From: Hyphomicrobiales bacterium
GTDB taxonomy: Bacteria; Pseudomonadota; Alphaproteobacteria; Rhizobiales; Xanthobacteraceae
Reading direction: 5' to 3'
NCBI GenBank assembly: GCA_018335895.1
Contig: JAGXQU010000049.1
Location: 1 to 33,580, forward strand
DNA: 33,580 bases
Shown here piece after piece: positions 32,952 through 33,580 of this stretch. The notes below the pieces were generated by a model that was given only the letters and a program-made list of their open reading frames with translations, was not told the DNA's origin and did no database searches. The number at the start of each line of letters is the position of its first letter. Position 1 is the stretch's first letter. Both the position numbers and the translations under genes were made by a program.

Positions 32952-33580
32952 ATGCACGCCAGCGCGCTTCCCCCGCTTTCGATGACGCGGCGCCTGTTTG
33001 CGGCCGCGCTCGTCGCGGCACTCGTCAATTTCTACGCACTCTATCCCGGCCTCTATCACCACGACGCCTGGGCTTATGTCGCGATGCTCCGCACCGGCAG
33101 CTGGAACAACTGGCAGCCGCCGCTTCTCGCCTATCTATGGATTCCGCTGCAATGGTTCTGGTCCGGCCCGCAGCCGATGCTGGCTCTTTTCCTCGCGGGC
33201 TACTGGAGCGGCTTCGTCCTGATCGCACTGAGCTATCGCGACGAAGAGAGCAATACGCTCCCCTATTTCGTTTTCGCCATGGCCTTCTTCCCGATGGCGA
33301 TCAATTACAACGGCCAGCTCGTCAAAGACATCGCGATGTCGATCTCGATGCTGCTGGCTGCCGGCATCGCAGCACTCCTGCTGCGCGGCTATTTCAAACG
33401 CACGCGCATCGCCGCCGCTTTCATGTGGCTCTTTATCCTGCTTGGCGGCTTCTTTCGCGCGAACGCGGTCTTCGGCATGCCGCCACTGATCGATCTTGCG
33501 ATCTCCGCGGTGAGTCCGCGGTGGCGCACGCTTGGTTTCATCAAGCGCACGATCATGGCGGGCGCACTTTCGCTGCTGTT
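32952..33580 (+). CDS. Polytopic membrane protein, possible GT-C-like glycosyltransferase (5' part)
   Basis: The frame is open from an ATG at 32952 to the end of the window, about 209 codons. It reads [20 protein letters not shown], then a first membrane helix and [38 protein letters not shown] and several further hydrophobic segments. A charged loop after the first helix (YHHDAW) followed by alternating membrane spans is the general plan of GT-C enzymes such as GtrII- or ArnT-type proteins. That is a resemblance of layout, not a family match. An ATG at 32982 is an equally possible start; neither has a clear ribosome-binding site. The C-terminus is outside the window. Confidence 0.7.
   Translation, partial: MHASALPPLSMTRRLFAAALVAALVNFYALYPGLYHHDAWAYVAMLRTGSWNNWQPPLLAYLWIPLQWFWSGPQPMLALFLAGYWSGFVLIALSYRDEESNTLPYFVFAMAFFPMAINYNGQLVKDIAMSISMLLAAGIAALLLRGYFKRTRIAAAFMWLFILLGGFFRANAVFGMPPLIDLAISAVSPRWRTLGFIKRTIMAGALSLL

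Noticed and set aside
1-33580. CRISPR arrays, tRNA or rRNA genes, insertion sequences, phage genes
   Set aside because: Reading both strands, I found no regularly spaced repeats, tRNA cloverleaf with conserved arms, rRNA segments, transposase motifs or integrase motifs; the cloverleaf-like element at 1279-1376 lacks tRNA-conserved bases.

Overview
The window looks like ordinary chromosome from a GC-rich alphaproteobacterium of the order Hyphomicrobiales, probably near the Bradyrhizobiaceae/Xanthobacteraceae. The basis is the protein flavour (HdaA beside a PerM-type permease, RNase D with one HRDC domain, Ppk/Ppx, an IF-1 with a basic tail), GANTC clusters, and intergenic palindromes of a type I recall from Bradyrhizobium-like genomes. 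The taxonomy is inferred from content, not from a marker gene. I see no phage, transposase, integrase, CRISPR, tRNA or rRNA.

Layout. 1-3900: the 3' end of an SRAP (YedK-type) gene with a diverged in-frame copy of its own last codons just downstream; three small exported cysteine-containing proteins on the minus strand (one with a Kazal motif); a strongly structured non-coding block at about 1075-1414; two small unknown genes; and a membrane-anchored thermonuclease-like protein. 3900-9000: an exported TPR/Sel1-like protein, an amidase-signature hydrolase convergent with a crotonase-family protein, a 27-residue membrane miniprotein, a DUF6498-type membrane protein and a ceramidase-like membrane hydrolase. 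9000-16400: a CSS-motif/EAL c-di-GMP phosphodiesterase, then a glycosyltransferase group (GT2 divergent from two coupled GT4 genes) that looks like lipopolysaccharide-core or envelope-glycan synthesis, a SAM methyltransferase, and aspS, which overlaps the methyltransferase by 4 bp. 16400-18200: an Lrp/AsnC regulator divergent from hpd, with a 19-bp near-palindrome between them. 18300-20230: a DEAD-box RNA helicase with infA 8 bp downstream. 20480-23300: an orphan thiamine-diphosphate enzyme and RNase D. 23337-29487: a minus-strand cluster pgsA-like, AI-2E/PerM permease, hdaA, ppk, ppx. 29640-31288: purM-purN, coupled by 4 bp. 31410-33580: TerC family protein, ndk, and the start of a polytopic membrane protein cut by the window edge.

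How they fit together. Most of this is housekeeping: purine synthesis, translation (aspS, infA), RNA turnover, polyphosphate synthesis and degradation, tyrosine catabolism, nucleotide balance and replication control. Envelope functions (glycosyltransferases, phospholipid synthase, ceramidase-like protein) are interspersed. Tight spacing (4-bp ATGA overlaps at GT4/GT4, aspS/methyltransferase, pgsA-like/PerM and purM/purN; a 1-bp gap at PerM/hdaA) shows several translationally coupled units.

The items most worth a second look are the nested-hairpin element at 1279-1376 and the hairpin-rich DNA around it, the duplicated SRAP tail, the candidate hpd operator, the helicase-infA pairing, and a possible PHO-box-like site upstream of ppk.
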